Source of the DNA: Gigantopelta aegis
Lineage: Eukaryota > Mollusca > Gastropoda > Neomphalida > Peltospiridae
Length of the DNA: 64,000 nucleotides
NCBI RefSeq assembly: GCF_016097555.1
Contig: NC_054708.1
Location: 25,362,987-25,426,986 of the forward strand
Reading direction: 5' to 3'
The notes beneath the pieces are model-generated. The model had not been told where the DNA came from, searched no databases, and saw only the letters and a list, made by a program, of their open reading frames with translations. Below, in pieces: positions 62,809 to 64,000 of the stretch. Each line of letters starts with the position of its first letter. Position 1 is the stretch's first letter. A program made the position numbers and the translations under genes.

Positions 62809-63611
62809 ATATGCAGATTATGACTGTAGATTGATATATTGATTATACTGCAGTATTCCATGACATGGGGGGGCGGGTAAATTTTTTTATGATAAATAAA
62901 TACCAGTCAATCGATTGCACGCACCATTTTTGCACAGTTCAGTCAAGTGCATCAGAATTGTAATGTGAGGCAAACGTAAAGAGTTGTTTTCTAAATAATT
63001 CCTAGTACAAATTTAAAGTAAACTAAATCAGAAATATCCACAGGATGTGTCCATTAAAACCTCACCCATTTCGTTCTTGTCAAAGAATTATGACCAAATT
63101 TATATACAAAACATATACACGATAAGTCACGACACGTAATTGTAATTCTTATGAGCATGTAGTTCACGATATAATAATTACATTACAAACACAAATTAGT
63201 AAAAAAAAAATATGCAGATTATGACTGTAGATTGATATATTGATTATACTGCAGTATTCCATGACATGGGGGGCTGGTAAATTGTTTTATGATAAATAAA
63301 TACCAGTCAATCGATTGCACGCACCATTTTTGCACAGTTCAGTCAAGTGCATCAGAATTGTAATGTGAGGCAAACGTAAAGAGTTGTTTTCTAAATAATT
63401 CCTAGTACAAATTTAAAGTAAACTAAATCAGAAATATCCACAGGATGTGTCCATTAAAACCTCACCCATTTCGTTCTTGTCAAAGAATTATGACCAAATT
63501 TATATACAAAACATATACACGATAAGTCACGACACGTAATTGTAATTCTTATGAGCATGTAGTTCACGATATAATAATTACATTACAAACACAAATTAGT
63601 AAAAAAAAAAA
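62809..63611. repeat. 401-bp tandem duplication, almost identical
   Basis: Unit 1 spans 62809-63209 and unit 2 spans 63210-63611. Both run from ATATGCAGATTATGACTGT to a poly-A stretch. By eye only about three positions differ, all near GGGGGGC(G/T)GGTAAATT. Confidence 0.96.
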
Positions 63612-64000
63612 CTTATTAATGCTACATGAATAGAGCTATTTTAATACTGGCAGCTATTTTTAGAAAATGACGTCATAATGGTCTCCTATTGGTTGAAAAT
63701 CTTCTCCTTTTTTCTCTATTTTTAAAAAAACCCCGCCACAAACATTTAACACAGAGACAAAGACATTTTTTGTATTTTTGGACATTACAAACATGGATGA
63801 TGATGGGATGAATGGTGAAGCCGCAGTATTTCCATTTCGGTATGGGACTACTTGACAGGTCCGAGCTCCACGCTTGCTGTCAGTTGAGCTATCTCGGTAT
63901 CACCCGAGCCCGGGGTACACGGAACCTGTAGTGCATGCCGGGTAATCATCCCCCATGTAGGGTCATTCACTCGTGAGACACACCCATAATCGCAGCCGTG
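63612..64000 (+). promoter_or_regulatory. Promoter-like stretch with a possible first exon
   Basis: A perfect CRE TGACGTCA lies at 63668-63675 and an inverted CCAAT (ATTGG) at 63688-63692. About 100 bp further is an ATG at 63793 reading MDDDGMNGEAAVFPFRYGTT before a stop; a GTATGG donor-like site occurs after TTTCG. The GC-rich end after 63860 may be a repeat. The gene, if any, would continue outside the window. Confidence 0.3.

Overview
The window looks like nuclear DNA from a mollusc, probably a marine gastropod. It is AT-rich, very poor in genes and rich in repeats. Genes are split by introns with ordinary splice signals. The repeats include tRNA-derived SINEs with long conserved bodies of the kind common in molluscs, LINE fragments, Tc1, Merlin and foldback elements, solo LTRs and many microsatellites. 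The mollusc assignment is an inference from repeat style and gene families; no single marker proves it.

Only two host genes can be supported. (1) On the minus strand, 34974-41114, five exons with compatible phases encode nearly all of a glycine N-acyltransferase-like (GLYAT/GNAT) enzyme. Its first coding exon is not found, and its last intron reads as a GC-AG intron. (2) On the plus strand, 51497 to beyond 58756, three exons encode a secreted protein: signal peptide, PAN/apple-like cysteine domain, Thr/Ser hinge with a short Cys-rich piece, then the first half of a fibrinogen-related domain (FReD). The rest of this gene lies outside the window or was not recognised.

Layout. 0-3.9 kb: foldback MITEs and SINEs. 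3.9-9.8 kb: a 5.9-kb structure with long inverted arms, subterminal repeats and a broken ORF. 9.98-11.23 kb: solo LTR. 14.8-16.3 kb: broken Merlin transposase split by microsatellites. 18.35-19.6 kb: a perfect 130-bp palindrome, then a LINE 3' end. 20.0-20.6 kb: minisatellite. 22.46-23.65 kb: second solo LTR of the same family. 23.8-27.4 kb: LINE on the minus strand interrupted by a 2.3-kb inverted-repeat element. 28.3-29.8 kb: Tc1 copy 1 (one nonsense mutation) inside a TA microsatellite. 31-34 kb: SINEs and dispersed repeats. 35-41 kb: the GLYAT-like gene. 41.16-42.29 kb: a SINE array built at one repeated target motif. 43-51 kb: MITEs, SINEs and poly-C tracts. 51.5-58.8 kb: the FReD gene, with Tc1 copy 2 (intact ORF), SINEs, a MITE and a SINE-split zinc-finger fragment in its 5.8-kb intron. 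58.8-60.1 kb: two head-to-tail MITEs. 60.6-62.3 kb: composite SINE block. 62.5-63.6 kb: two tandem duplications. The end has a promoter-like stretch.

The two host genes show no functional link. The main story is transposon biology: modular SINEs, repeated insertion at one site, nested elements, solo LTRs with perfect target duplications, and a young Tc1 family.
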